Source: Rahnella inusitata (GTDB lineage Bacteria > Pseudomonadota > Gammaproteobacteria > Enterobacterales > Enterobacteriaceae). From it: DNA of 35,007 nt. Under the pieces are notes generated by a model. The model saw only the letters and a program-made list of their open reading frames with translations, was not told where the DNA came from and did not search any database. The translations under genes and the position numbers were made by a program. Where the stretch lies: contig NZ_JYDE01000046.1 of NCBI RefSeq assembly GCF_003263515.1, positions 1 to 35,007 on the forward strand. The letters run 5' to 3'. Shown piece by piece: positions 24,301-32,317 of this stretch. How positions within the stretch are numbered: the first letter of the stretch is position 1; each line of letters opens with the position of its first letter.

Positions 24301-24891
24301 ATGCAATTAGATGAACTCGAAGGAGGGAAAGCCGTTCTGTCGCGCATGCTTCAGGCGTACGGCTTTAGCCTGCAGAAAGAGCTGGGTGATCTGTATGGTT
24401 TATCTTCTGGGACGATAAGTACCTGGGTAAGAAGGAATTACTTCCCCGGTGATGTGGTCGTGGCCTGTGCGCTGGATACCGGCGTTTCATTGCGCTGGCT
24501 GGCAACCGGCAAAGGCACAATGCAGGATACGGTCTCTTCCGTTGCTGCGGTGTCTGAGAGTGTCCGTCAGCTTAAAAAATTGAGATTACGCGGCGGGGCG
24601 CTGGAGGAAGAAGGCGTATGGGCGGTGGACCCCTCTCTGCTGGACGGATCCCTGGCTGAACCGGCCTATGTAGTGAAAGGTAATCATTCGTGGATTATCG
24701 ATTTAGGCAGCACGCATCCGGGAAATGGCCGCTGGTTGCTGGATATCGACGGTGATGTCGATGTGTATGATGTGGCGCGCATTCCCGGTAACCGCCTGAA
24801 AGTGGCACGGCAGGACAGCCATTTCGAATGCAGTGTGGATGATGTTTCTGCGCTTGGACAGGTCTTTATGACGCTGGATCGCAACCTGTAA
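24301..24891 (+). CDS. cI: 186-type CI repressor
   Basis: A 196-residue repressor close in layout to phage 186 CI (192). An N-terminal helix-turn-helix domain covers about 1-75 (LSRMLQAYGFSLQKELGDLYGLSSGTISTWVRRNYFPGDVV, ETG-type DTGVSLRWLATGKG). The C-terminal oligomerisation domain has GRWLLDIDGDVDVYDVARIPGNRLKVA and HFECSVDDVSALGQV. No LexA-like Ser-Lys autocleavage domain is present, so SOS induction needs an antirepressor. The start is ATG 24301 with AGGGG ten bases upstream; an ORF extension to 24211 would run through the operator. It is divergent from the early operon. Confidence 0.9.
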   Translation: MQLDELEGGKAVLSRMLQAYGFSLQKELGDLYGLSSGTISTWVRRNYFPGDVVVACALDTGVSLRWLATGKGTMQDTVSSVAAVSESVRQLKKLRLRGGALEEEGVWAVDPSLLDGSLAEPAYVVKGNHSWIIDLGSTHPGNGRWLLDIDGDVDVYDVARIPGNRLKVARQDSHFECSVDDVSALGQVFMTLDRNL

Positions 24892-24897
24892 TTATTT

Positions 24898-24924
24898 CCC
24901 TCAGCAGCGTTACTTCGCTGAGGG
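24898..24924. other. Hairpin after cI, possible terminator
   Basis: CCCTCAGC (24898-24905) pairs with GCTGAGGG (24917-24924), with a competing inner stem AGCG/CGCT. No T run follows. It lies right at the end of the element, and 24925-25040 shows only pyrimidine-rich sequence without genes. No attachment-site repeat was recognised. Confidence 0.4.
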
Positions 24925-25044
24925 ATGTCTCCTTAATACGTTTTCACTGCCTTTCTTCTCTCCTGTTTTATTTCGATTCTCCCCTGCAAGACACATTCCC
25001 TGTAACTTTGGCGGTACACCTCGTTCGCCACTGACGCACTAAAT

Positions 25045-25102
25045 GTAAACTTAACCTTCCACTTGGTGGCATGTTATCGCCAATTGGTAATGTTAAGTTT
25101 AC
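25045..25102. promoter_or_regulatory. TyrR-type operator region of aroF
   Basis: GTAAACTTAAC (25045-25055) and its exact inverse GTTAAGTTTAC (25092-25102) are 36 bp apart and carry TGTAAA and TTTACA half-boxes like the TyrR boxes in the E. coli aroF promoter. TyrR with tyrosine represses aroF-tyrA in E. coli. Confidence 0.65.
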
Positions 25103-25111
25103 AACTAGGGC

Positions 25112-25139
25112 TTGATAACTTTACGCGCTGTGGTAATGT
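25112..25139 (+). promoter_or_regulatory. aroF promoter
   Basis: TTGATA (25112-25117), 16 bp and TAATGT (25134-25139). Position next to the TyrR-type region and likeness to the E. coli aroF promoter support it, although the -10 is weak. Confidence 0.5.
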
Positions 25140-25192
25140 TGTTCGCAGATGCCCACGTGGCTGCCCATTTTCCCAAAGAGCGAATCACGATC

Positions 25193-26269
25193 ATGCAAAA
25201 AGACGCCCTCAATAATGTACATATCAGTGCTGAACAAATTCTTATCACTCCGGAAGAATTGAAAAACCGTTTTCCGCTGAGCGTGAGCGATGAAACCAGC
25301 ATTGCCGAAGCACGTAAAACTATCGCCGATATCGTGCATGGCCGTGATCCGCGACTGCTCGTGGTGTGTGGTCCTTGTTCCATTCACGATCTGGATGCGG
25401 CGCTGGAATACGCGCGTCATTTGAAAACGCTGGCTGCTGAGTTAAGCGATCGTCTGTACATTGTCATGCGCGTCTACTTCGAAAAACCGCGCACAACCGT
25501 AGGCTGGAAAGGGCTGATTAACGATCCACACATGGACGGTACTTTTGATGTAGAAGCCGGTTTGCACATTGCGCGTAACCTGCTGTTGCAACTGGTGGGC
25601 ATGGGACTGCCACTGGCCACCGAAGCGCTGGATCCGAACAGCCCGCAATACTTAGGGGATCTGTTCAGCTGGTCAGCAATTGGTGCGCGTACCACCGAGT
25701 CGCAGACTCACCGCGAGATGGCGTCTGGCTTATCTATGCCGGTAGGTTTCAAAAATGGTACCGACGGCAGTCTGGGTACGGCGATCAACGCCATGCGTGC
25801 TGCCGAAATGGCGCACCGTTTTGTGGGGATTAATCAGGCTGGCCAGGTGTGCCTGTTGCAAACCCAGGGTAACCCGGATGGTCACGTGATTCTGCGCGGT
25901 GGTAAGACGCCAAACTACAGCGCACAAGACGTTCAGCTGTGCGAAAAACAGATGAGCGATGCGGGACTCCATCCTTCCTTGATGATAGATTGCAGTCACG
26001 GCAACTCAAACAAAGACTACCGTCGCCAGACCATTGTGGCTCAGTCAGTGATTGACCAGATTAAAGCCGGGAACCGCTCCATCACTGGCCTGATGCTGGA
26101 AAGTCATCTGAACGAAGGCAGCCAGTCTTCTGAGCAACCGCGTTCAGAAATGAAATACGGTGTGTCGGTAACCGACGCCTGCATTAACTGGGAAACCACA
26201 GAAACCCTGCTGCGCACCATGCATCAGGAACTGGGCGACGCGCTGGCGGCACGAATCGCAGGAGAGTAG
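25193..26269 (+). CDS. aroF: Tyrosine-sensitive DAHP synthase AroF
   Basis: Condenses phosphoenolpyruvate and erythrose 4-phosphate to DAHP, the entry step of aromatic amino-acid synthesis. It has 358 residues, near the E. coli length. Landmarks are GRDPRLLVVCGPCSIHD, VYFEKPRTTVGWKGLINDP, SWSAIGARTTESQTHRE, GFKNGTDGS and DCSHGNSNKDYRRQ (metal and substrate residues). The start is ATG 25193, giving MQKDALNNVHIS as in E. coli; an upstream ATG would lie within the promoter. tyrA follows 6 bp later. Confidence 0.96.
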   Translation: MQKDALNNVHISAEQILITPEELKNRFPLSVSDETSIAEARKTIADIVHGRDPRLLVVCGPCSIHDLDAALEYARHLKTLAAELSDRLYIVMRVYFEKPRTTVGWKGLINDPHMDGTFDVEAGLHIARNLLLQLVGMGLPLATEALDPNSPQYLGDLFSWSAIGARTTESQTHREMASGLSMPVGFKNGTDGSLGTAINAMRAAEMAHRFVGINQAGQVCLLQTQGNPDGHVILRGGKTPNYSAQDVQLCEKQMSDAGLHPSLMIDCSHGNSNKDYRRQTIVAQSVIDQIKAGNRSITGLMLESHLNEGSQSSEQPRSEMKYGVSVTDACINWETTETLLRTMHQELGDALAARIAGE

Positions 26270-26275
26270 GTTTTT

Positions 26276-27397
26276 ATGGTGGCAGAACTTAACGCGTTGC
26301 GCGATCAGATCGACGACGTAGATAAAGCGTTGTTAGATCTCTTATCACGGCGTCTGGCGCTGGTGGCAGAAGTCGGGGAAGTCAAAAGCCGTTATGGTTT
26401 GCCGATTTATGTGCCTGAACGTGAAGCAGCGATGCTGGCTTCACGTCGTCAGGAAGCGCAGAACCTTGGTGTCCCGCCGGATTTGATCGAAGACGTATTG
26501 CGGCGCGTGATGCGTGAGTCCTACTCAAGCGAAAACGACAAAGGTTTTAAAACGCTTCATCCTGCGCTGCGCCAGGTGGTGATTATCGGTGGCCGCGGTC
26601 AGATGGGGCGTTTGTTTACCCGTTTGCTGGAGCTGTCTGGCTATCAGGTCAACGTCCTTGAGCAGGAAGACTGGCCTCAGGCTGAAACCTTACTGGCCAA
26701 CGCCGGTATGGTGATTGTCAGCGTGCCGATCCACCTGACCGAAGAAGTGATTGCGCGCCTGCCTAAACTACCGGATGACTGTATTCTGGTTGATCTGGCG
26801 TCAGTGAAAAATCGTCCACTTCAGGCGATGCTCGCGGTGCATGAAGGGCCGGTTCTTGGCCTGCATCCGATGTTTGGTCCGGATGTCAGCAGCCTGGCAA
26901 AACAGGTGGTGGTGTATTGTGACGGCCGTGAACCGCAGGCATACCAGTGGTTGCTCGAACAGTTACAGGTCTGGGGCGCGCGCTTGCACAAAATCAGCGC
27001 CGTCGAGCACGATCAGAACATGGCATTCATTCAGGCACTGCGTCACTTTGCGACTTTTGCTTACGGCCTGCATCTGTGCGAAGAGAATGTGCAGATCGAG
27101 CAGTTGCTGGCGCTGTCCTCGCCGATTTATCGCCTTGAACTTGCAATGGTCGGGCGGTTGTTCGCTCAGGATCCGCAGCTTTATGCAGACATCATTATGT
27201 CTTCAGAAAGTAATCTGGCGCTGATCAAACGTTATTATCAGCGTTTTGGTGATGCGCTGGCCCTGTTGGAGAAGGGTGACAAACAGGCATTTATCGATAA
27301 ATTCAGGAAAGTAGAAAACTGGTTTGGCGATTATGCGCCTCGTTTCCTGAAGGAAAGCGGTGCGTTGCTCAGACAGGCGAACGACAACCGTAAGTGA
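26276..27397 (+). CDS. tyrA: Chorismate mutase / prephenate dehydrogenase TyrA
   Basis: A bifunctional 373-residue enzyme, exactly the E. coli length. The N-terminal AroQ-type chorismate mutase is about 1-90 ([30 protein letters not shown]). The NAD-dependent prephenate dehydrogenase starts at [14 protein letters not shown] and contains HPMFGPD and [15 protein letters not shown]. It makes 4-hydroxyphenylpyruvate, the tyrosine precursor. It forms the aroF-tyrA operon with a terminator downstream. Confidence 0.97.
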   Translation: MVAELNALRDQIDDVDKALLDLLSRRLALVAEVGEVKSRYGLPIYVPEREAAMLASRRQEAQNLGVPPDLIEDVLRRVMRESYSSENDKGFKTLHPALRQVVIIGGRGQMGRLFTRLLELSGYQVNVLEQEDWPQAETLLANAGMVIVSVPIHLTEEVIARLPKLPDDCILVDLASVKNRPLQAMLAVHEGPVLGLHPMFGPDVSSLAKQVVVYCDGREPQAYQWLLEQLQVWGARLHKISAVEHDQNMAFIQALRHFATFAYGLHLCEENVQIEQLLALSSPIYRLELAMVGRLFAQDPQLYADIIMSSESNLALIKRYYQRFGDALALLEKGDKQAFIDKFRKVENWFGDYAPRFLKESGALLRQANDNRK

Positions 27398-27420
27398 GTT
27401 GTGCAGAAGGGATCGAAGAG

Positions 27421-27450
27421 AAGGGCGTTGCATTGTGCAGCGCCCTTTTT
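27421..27450 (+). terminator. Terminator of aroF-tyrA
   Basis: GGGCGTTGCA (27423-27432), TTG loop region, TGCAGCGCCC (27436-27445) and five T. Confidence 0.88.
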
Positions 27451-27460
27451 ATTTGGAAAA

Positions 27461-28615
27461 TTACAAATCGACGGAAACGACGTTTTCGCTTGGATAACAA
27501 CCAAGAACCTTCAGAGAGCGGGTGATCGGCGCCAGATCTTTCAACGCCTTTTTCATCTCTTCCGAACGCAAGTTGGCCTGCACATCGATATAAAACATCT
27601 CTTCCCACGGATTGCCGTTGATTGGACGGGATTCAAGCTTGGTCATAATGATGCCCTGTTCACGCAGCACCAAAAGTGCATTCACCAGCGCACCGGCCTG
27701 TTGCCCTGTTGCCATAATTAAAGTGGTTTTGGCCGGCACCTGATCGGTGACTTCAATCGCTTTACGCGCCAGTACGATGAAGCGGGTGATATTTTCCTGC
27801 TGATTGGCCAGATTATGTTCCAGCACCTGCAAGTGATAGAGCGCACCACCCGCCTCGCTGCCGAGGGCGGCAACATGCGGGGAATTGGCGGCTGCGACTT
27901 TTTCCATCGCAGCAGCGGTACTTTCGCAGTATTCAATTTTCCAGTGCGGGAAACGATTAATGAACTGACTGCATTGCTGGAACGGTTGCGGATGGCTGTA
28001 CACTGTCTGGATCTGCGAGAGATCTGTGTCAGTTCCCACCAGCACGCAGTGATTGATCGGATTCGTCAGTTCGCCGACGATAGAGAGGCTGGTATGTTGC
28101 AGCAAATCGTAGACGTCATTGATCGACCCGGAGCTGGTATTTTCAATCGGCAGAACGGCGTAATCAGCTTGTCCGGTTTCCACCTGAGAGAAAATGTCCT
28201 GGAATTTCTGGCAACCGCATTCGATGAATTGTTCGAAATGGCGGGCGGCGAACTGGCGCGCGGCAAGATGTGAGTAAGAGCCTTTAGGACCGAGGAAAGC
28301 AATGCGGGCAGAGTCAGAATTGGTTTTGTTGAGATGCTGCTGCAGCAATGCCTGTTGCGTTAAGACGGAGTCTTCGATGATCAGCTGATAAACGCGGGTG
28401 ATGTAATGTCCGTCCAGCCCCTGCTTTTTCCCTTCCACTATCAGCGAGTTAATCAGTTCTTTTTCACGTTCTTTATCGCGGATGGGCCGGTGAGTGTGCA
28501 TTTTGGATTGCGCGACTTCTGTTGCCAGTGTCCGACGTTCTGCCAGTAACGCCAGCAGTTTGAGATCCAACGCACTGATGCGTTCGCGCAGTGCCAGCAA
28601 TGAGTTCTCGGTCAT
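27461..28615 (-). CDS. pheA: Chorismate mutase / prephenate dehydratase PheA
   Basis: A bifunctional 384-residue enzyme of phenylalanine synthesis (386 in E. coli). The chorismate mutase domain is about 1-90. The prephenate dehydratase domain has [34 protein letters not shown] and the catalytic NITRFIVL. The C-terminal ACT domain carries the Phe-binding [10 protein letters not shown] and [18 protein letters not shown] motifs for feedback inhibition. It is convergent with tyrA and is preceded by a leader peptide and attenuator. Confidence 0.97.
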   Translation of the reverse strand: MTENSLLALRERISALDLKLLALLAERRTLATEVAQSKMHTHRPIRDKEREKELINSLIVEGKKQGLDGHYITRVYQLIIEDSVLTQQALLQQHLNKTNSDSARIAFLGPKGSYSHLAARQFAARHFEQFIECGCQKFQDIFSQVETGQADYAVLPIENTSSGSINDVYDLLQHTSLSIVGELTNPINHCVLVGTDTDLSQIQTVYSHPQPFQQCSQFINRFPHWKIEYCESTAAAMEKVAAANSPHVAALGSEAGGALYHLQVLEHNLANQQENITRFIVLARKAIEVTDQVPAKTTLIMATGQQAGALVNALLVLREQGIIMTKLESRPINGNPWEEMFYIDVQANLRSEEMKKALKDLAPITRSLKVLGCYPSENVVSVDL

Positions 28616-28670
28616 GTTAGTACCCTTTTTGATGTTCTTTCTTTCAGTAAAATCGTGTGAAACGCAGGCA

Positions 28671-28698
28671 TAAAAAAAGCCCCCTTTTCAGGAGGCTT
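28671..28698 (-). terminator. pheA attenuator terminator
   Basis: On the minus strand AGCCTCC, a short loop, GGGGGCT with one mismatch, followed by seven T. It lies between pheL and pheA and is the transcription stop used when Phe-tRNA is plentiful. Confidence 0.85.
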
Positions 28699-28745
28699 TA
28701 TTGTTCGTCTTCGCATTCATTCTTTCGCGACGAAACGCCTCCCAA

Positions 28746-28793
28746 TCAGGGGAAGGTAAAAAAGAATGCGAAGAAAAACAGACGGGTATTCAT
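28746..28793 (-). CDS. pheL: pheA leader peptide PheL
   Basis: A 15-residue peptide [15 protein letters not shown] with seven phenylalanines, ending at TGA 28748-28746. E. coli PheL is [15 protein letters not shown], so the second half is identical. Ribosome stalling on the Phe codons prevents the attenuator hairpin and permits pheA transcription. Confidence 0.93.
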   Translation of the reverse strand: [15 protein letters not shown]

Positions 28794-28828
28794 GAAGTCG
28801 TGATGTCCTTAAACGTGAGCAGAGTCTT

Positions 28829-28858
28829 AAAGTAACCGCAGGGTTTTCCCTGTGTCAA
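28829..28858 (-). promoter_or_regulatory. pheA promoter
   Basis: Perfect TTGACA (28858-28853), 18 bp and TACTTT (28834-28829), about 36 bp before pheL. The spacer contains a small GC-rich dyad AGGGAAAACCCT. Confidence 0.7.
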
Positions 28859-28876
28859 TAAGATTTCCTTTGGGCA

Positions 28877-28903
28877 CAAAAAACGCGCTCACTGGAGCGC
28901 GTT
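28877..28903 (-). terminator. Terminator of raiA
   Basis: A 9-bp perfect stem AACGCGCTC/GAGCGCGTT with 4-base loop, followed on the minus strand by a T run. Confidence 0.9.
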
Positions 28904-28928
28904 ATTAACGGTCATTTTGACAACCCGG

Positions 28929-29273
28929 TTATTCCTCTTCTTCCTCCACCGGTTCCAGGTTCAGTTCCTTAACGCCGGACTCTGCACGGCGGGCTTCACC
29001 TTTGTGTTGCGCTTTATTGAGCTGACGTTCAAGTTTCGCGGTCATCTCGTTAATAGCGGCATACATATCATCATGGGTGGCACTGGCAATCAGCTGGCCG
29101 TTTGGCGTGCTGATGGTCGCATCGGCGACAAATCCCTGTGGTTCTTTCGACAGAACAATGTGCGGGTTAATTAACTGAGTTTGCCATTTTTCCAGTTTTT
29201 TCAGACGGCCTTCGATGTGGTCACGAATAGCGGCGGTGATGTCCATTTGCTTGCTGGTAATGTTGACTGTCAT
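28929..29273 (-). CDS. raiA: Ribosome-associated inhibitor RaiA
   Basis: A 114-residue stationary-phase and cold-shock factor (113 in E. coli) that binds the 30S subunit and blocks initiation (YfiA/HPF family). Conserved: MNITSKQM-like start, [53 protein letters not shown] and the acidic tail EPVEEEEE. The start is ATG 29273 after AGAGG; the open frame extends 14 codons upstream without family support. It lies upstream of pheA on the same strand, separated by a terminator. Confidence 0.95.
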   Translation of the reverse strand: MTVNITSKQMDITAAIRDHIEGRLKKLEKWQTQLINPHIVLSKEPQGFVADATISTPNGQLIASATHDDMYAAINEMTAKLERQLNKAQHKGEARRAESGVKELNLEPVEEEEE

Positions 29274-29343
29274 ATAATTTACCTCTCTTCTTTCCGTCTC
29301 CGATGAATCCAACATACCAGCCTTTTTTATGAATTGCGTCCCC

Positions 29344-29374
29344 TGTATCGCGGTTTTTTGTCACTTTTTGTCAA
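29344..29374 (-). promoter_or_regulatory. Possible raiA promoter
   Basis: TTGACA (29374-29369) is perfect; the best -10 candidates (GCGATA, CGATAC, GATACA at 17-19 bp) are poor. The 29274-29556 gap otherwise contains no ORF or RNA that I recognise. Confidence 0.35.
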
Positions 29375-29556
29375 CTCAGACGATTCTGTGACTCAGAGTA
29401 ATTTATGGGGGTAAATGCCTTGAGACTTACATCGGGATGAAGCATGATTGATAAGATCAGTGCCGCACTTCCTCTTTTGTATCAATCACTTTTTGCTTGT
29501 TTTTTAATCCCCTCGGTTTCTCTTACTTAGCTCATTTCATCAATGCCAAAAAAAGA

Positions 29557-29590
29557 ACAAAAAAAACGGCAGCCTGAGCTACCGTTTTTG
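29557..29590 (-). terminator. Terminator of bamD
   Basis: AACGGCAGC (29565-29573), CTGA loop, GCTACCGTT (29578-29586) with one C-A mismatch; runs of A and T on both sides make it effective for the minus-strand bamD transcript. Confidence 0.85.
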
Positions 29591-29607
29591 TGTTCGGACA
29601 TTTGAAA

Positions 29608-30342
29608 TTATGCAGCGCTATTGGCGGCAATAATTTTCGCGACTTTATCAGCCTGGTTGTTCAGCTGCAGTTCGCGATAGGCACTTTCCATCAACGGCAG
29701 CGCTTCGTGCGTTGCATGCGCATCCGGATAATCTTTCAGCATTTGCTCTACACGGTTAACGACAGCGACGTAAGCACCACGTTTAGTGTAGTATTGCACC
29801 ACTGACAGCTCGTATTTCGCCAGACGCTCTTTCAGGAATACCAAACGCTTAGTCGCATCAGTCGCGTACTGGCTGTTTGGATATGCGTGGATCAGCTGGC
29901 TGAAATCACGGAAGGCTGCACGTGCATGCTGCGGATCGCGGTCAGAACGATCAACACCGAAGAATCCTTGCAACGCACTGTCATCCAGCGCCATATCCGT
30001 TAAACCACGCATATACATGACGTAGTCGATATTTGGATGGGTAGGATTGAGACGCATAAAGCGATCAATTGAGGCCTGAGCCATTGGCAAGTCAGCAGAC
30101 TTGTAATAGGCATAAATCAGATCTAACTGAACTTGCTGCGAATAAGGCCCAAATGGATAGCGGTTATCCAACGCTTCTAATTGCGCAATCGCGCCTTTAA
30201 AGTTACCGTCCTGCAGCTTTTGCTGGGCAGTGGCATAAAGGACGTTAGGCGGGTTATCGGGAACCGTTTCTTTGGAACTGGAGCAACCGACCAGCGCCAG
30301 GCTCAACGTGGCTGCTGCCACCAGATATTTCACACGCGTCAT
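29608..30342 (-). CDS. bamD: Outer-membrane assembly lipoprotein BamD
   Basis: An essential lipoprotein of the BAM complex that folds outer-membrane beta-barrels with BamA. It has 244 residues (245 in E. coli). The signal peptide ends in the lipobox LVG-C (C20). Five TPR repeats follow, with [43 protein letters not shown] and [21 protein letters not shown]. Divergent from rluD. Confidence 0.97.
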   Translation of the reverse strand: MTRVKYLVAAATLSLALVGCSSSKETVPDNPPNVLYATAQQKLQDGNFKGAIAQLEALDNRYPFGPYSQQVQLDLIYAYYKSADLPMAQASIDRFMRLNPTHPNIDYVMYMRGLTDMALDDSALQGFFGVDRSDRDPQHARAAFRDFSQLIHAYPNSQYATDATKRLVFLKERLAKYELSVVQYYTKRGAYVAVVNRVEQMLKDYPDAHATHEALPLMESAYRELQLNNQADKVAKIIAANSAA

Positions 30343-30472
30343 GACGTTTTGATTATCCTCAGGTGTTATTCTGGGAGACTGTCCGTTAAGCTCCCGACAA
30401 AGACCAGCTACAATAGCACATTATTTTAAACGGCATCGCCGTGAAAACCCAACGTTAACCAAGAAGCTGCAT

Positions 30473-31450
30473 ATGGCACAACAAGTACAACTCACCGCAA
30501 CGGTGGCCGAATCTCAACTCGGTCAACGGTTAGATCAGGCTTTGGCCGAATTGTTCCCTGATTATTCACGATCTCGCATAAAAGATTGGATCCTGGACGA
30601 CCGGGTCACGGTCAACGGCAAAAAAGTGACCAAACCTAAAGAAAAAGTGTTGGGTGGCGAGGCTATCGCAATCGATGCGCAAATTGAAGAAGAAGCGCGT
30701 TGGCTGCCACAAGATATCCCATTAGATATCGTCTATGAAGATAGCGATATTTTAGTCATCAATAAACCCCGCGATCTGGTTGTTCACCCAGGCGCAGGAA
30801 ATCCAGACGGTACGGTACTGAATGCGTTACTGCATTATTACCCTGAAATCATGGACGTCCCGCGCTGCGGCATCGTTCACCGTCTCGATAAAGATACCAC
30901 TGGTCTGATGGTTGTCGCGAAATCAGTTCCTGCGCAAACGCATCTGGTGATGGCTCTTCAGGCTCGCGAAATTACCCGCGAATACGAAGCTGTGGCCATT
31001 GGTACAATGACGGCAGGCGGCACGGTGAATGAGCCGATTGCGCGTCATTCCACCAAACGTACGCATATGGCAGTTCATCCGATGGGTAAACCAGCGACCA
31101 CGCATTACCGCATCATGGAGCATTTCCGTGCCCATACGCGTCTGCGTCTGCGTCTCGAATCGGGTCGTACTCACCAGATCCGTGTGCACATGGCTCACGT
31201 CAACCATCCGTTGTTAGGCGACCAGCTTTATGGCGGCCGTCCACGTTTGCCGAAAGGGGCGTCCGAAACGTTCATCAATACGCTGCGCGGATTCGATCGT
31301 CAGGCGCTGCACGCGACCATGCTTCGTCTTTATCATCCCGTCACCGGTATTCAGATGGAGTGGCATGCCCCACTTCCTCAGGATATGGTTGACCTGATAA
31401 CTGCGCTGAAAGCGGATACCGAAGAGTTCAAGGATCAGATGAACTGGTAA
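30473..31450 (+). CDS. rluD: 23S rRNA pseudouridine(1911/1915/1917) synthase RluD
   Basis: Makes the pseudouridines of helix 69 in 23S rRNA. It has 325 residues with an N-terminal S4-like domain (about 15-75: LGQRLDQALAELFPDYSRSRIKDWI) and the catalytic HRLDKDTTGL with D139. The C-terminal RTHQIRVHMAH and QALHATMLRLYHPVTG are family motifs. A possible -10 TACAAT is at 30409-30414 with weak -35 TTAAGC. The stop overlaps the yfiH start (TAATG), indicating coupling. Confidence 0.97.
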   Translation: MAQQVQLTATVAESQLGQRLDQALAELFPDYSRSRIKDWILDDRVTVNGKKVTKPKEKVLGGEAIAIDAQIEEEARWLPQDIPLDIVYEDSDILVINKPRDLVVHPGAGNPDGTVLNALLHYYPEIMDVPRCGIVHRLDKDTTGLMVVAKSVPAQTHLVMALQAREITREYEAVAIGTMTAGGTVNEPIARHSTKRTHMAVHPMGKPATTHYRIMEHFRAHTRLRLRLESGRTHQIRVHMAHVNHPLLGDQLYGGRPRLPKGASETFINTLRGFDRQALHATMLRLYHPVTGIQMEWHAPLPQDMVDLITALKADTEEFKDQMNW

Positions 31451-32187
31451 TGAGTGCGCTTATCAGGCCTCAATGGCCGCAACCGGCGTCGGTTCGGTCA
31501 TATGCAACAACCCGCAAAGGAGGCATTAGTTTGTCTCCTTTCGGTTCCCTCAATCTCGGCAGTCATGTCGGGGATAATCCGCAACATGTAGCTGCCAACC
31601 GCCAGCGACTGATTGCGCTTGGTGGTTTACCTGCCGCGCCGCACTGGCTCGAACAGGTTCACGGCACCGATGTTGCCCGACTCACTTCACTGACTCCCGT
31701 TACACCCACCCTGATTGCTGATGCTGCCTATACCTGTGAGCCTGGCGTAGTTTGTGCGGCAATGACTGCAGACTGCCTCCCCGTGCTCTTTTGTAGCCGT
31801 GCAGGGGATGAAGTGGCGGCCGCGCATGCGGGCTGGCGCGGTTTGTGTGCAGGTGTACTGGAAAATACCCTGGCGTGCTTTAGGGCAAATCCGGGGGATG
31901 TAATTGCGTGGCTCGGCCCGGCAATTGGTCCGTCGCATTTTGAAGTGGGGGCCGAGGTTCGTGAAGCCTTTATGGCCGTGCATCCTGAATCCTCTTGCGC
32001 TTTTGTTCCTGCCGGAACGAAATTCATGGCCGATATCTTTCAGCTTGCTCGCTTACGCTTGCAATCTGCGGGTGTAAGCGCCATCTACGGTGGTGAATAT
32101 TGCACCGTGTCTGACAACAGCAAATTTTACTCTTACCGACGCGATGGGATCACTGGACGGCTGGCAAGTTTAATTTGGCTGAGATAA
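31450..32187 (+). CDS. yfiH: Multicopper polyphenol oxidase / purine nucleoside phosphorylase family protein YfiH
   Basis: A 245-residue YfiH/LACC1 (DUF152, Cu-oxidase_4) protein. Visible metal-site segments are ADCLPVLF, AAHAGWRGLCAGVL and GPAIGPSHFEVG. Family members act on purine nucleosides, and E. coli YfiH (PgeF) also corrects mis-incorporated serine in peptidoglycan precursors. Which activity dominates here is not shown by sequence. It is translationally coupled to rluD. Confidence 0.92.
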   Translation: MSALIRPQWPQPASVRSYATTRKGGISLSPFGSLNLGSHVGDNPQHVAANRQRLIALGGLPAAPHWLEQVHGTDVARLTSLTPVTPTLIADAAYTCEPGVVCAAMTADCLPVLFCSRAGDEVAAAHAGWRGLCAGVLENTLACFRANPGDVIAWLGPAIGPSHFEVGAEVREAFMAVHPESSCAFVPAGTKFMADIFQLARLRLQSAGVSAIYGGEYCTVSDNSKFYSYRRDGITGRLASLIWLR

Positions 32188-32251
32188 CCTGTCTAATCAA
32201 GACGATCCATCGCGCATCGCTGTTGCCTTCCTAATATACTGACAAGATAAC

Positions 32252-32279
32252 CTTGAAAACGTGAGGGTTGACCTCATTT
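32252..32279 (+). promoter_or_regulatory. Sigma-32 heat-shock promoter of clpB
   Basis: CTTGAAA (32252-32258), 13 bp and CCTCATTT (32272-32279) match the sigma-32 consensus CTTGAAA and CCCCATNT. It sits 38 bp before the clpB start, with GGAGG at 32309-32313. Confidence 0.85.
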
Positions 32280-32317
32280 AATCTCCAGTAGCAATTTTGT
32301 TCAGTATTGGAGGTGTT

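Larger units (their letters stand above)
9655..24895. mobile_element. Headless P2/186-type element (candidate tailocin locus)
   Basis: About 15.2 kb inserted between rplS and aroF. It keeps, in P2 order, replication gene A, the lysis genes, every main tail gene and ogr, plus a 186-type CI repressor. It has no integrase, excisionase, portal, terminase, scaffold, capsid or head-completion gene, and no S, G or lysA. No direct repeats marking attL and attR were found by eye, so the limits given are the gene limits. Intact late promoters, a LexA box and full-length tail ORFs argue for maintained function as a phage-tail bacteriocin. The alternative is a recently decayed prophage. Confidence 0.85.

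Noticed and set aside
9652-25040. Direct repeats that could be attL/attR
   Set aside because: Comparing both ends by eye gave no repeat longer than about seven bases; none is reported.
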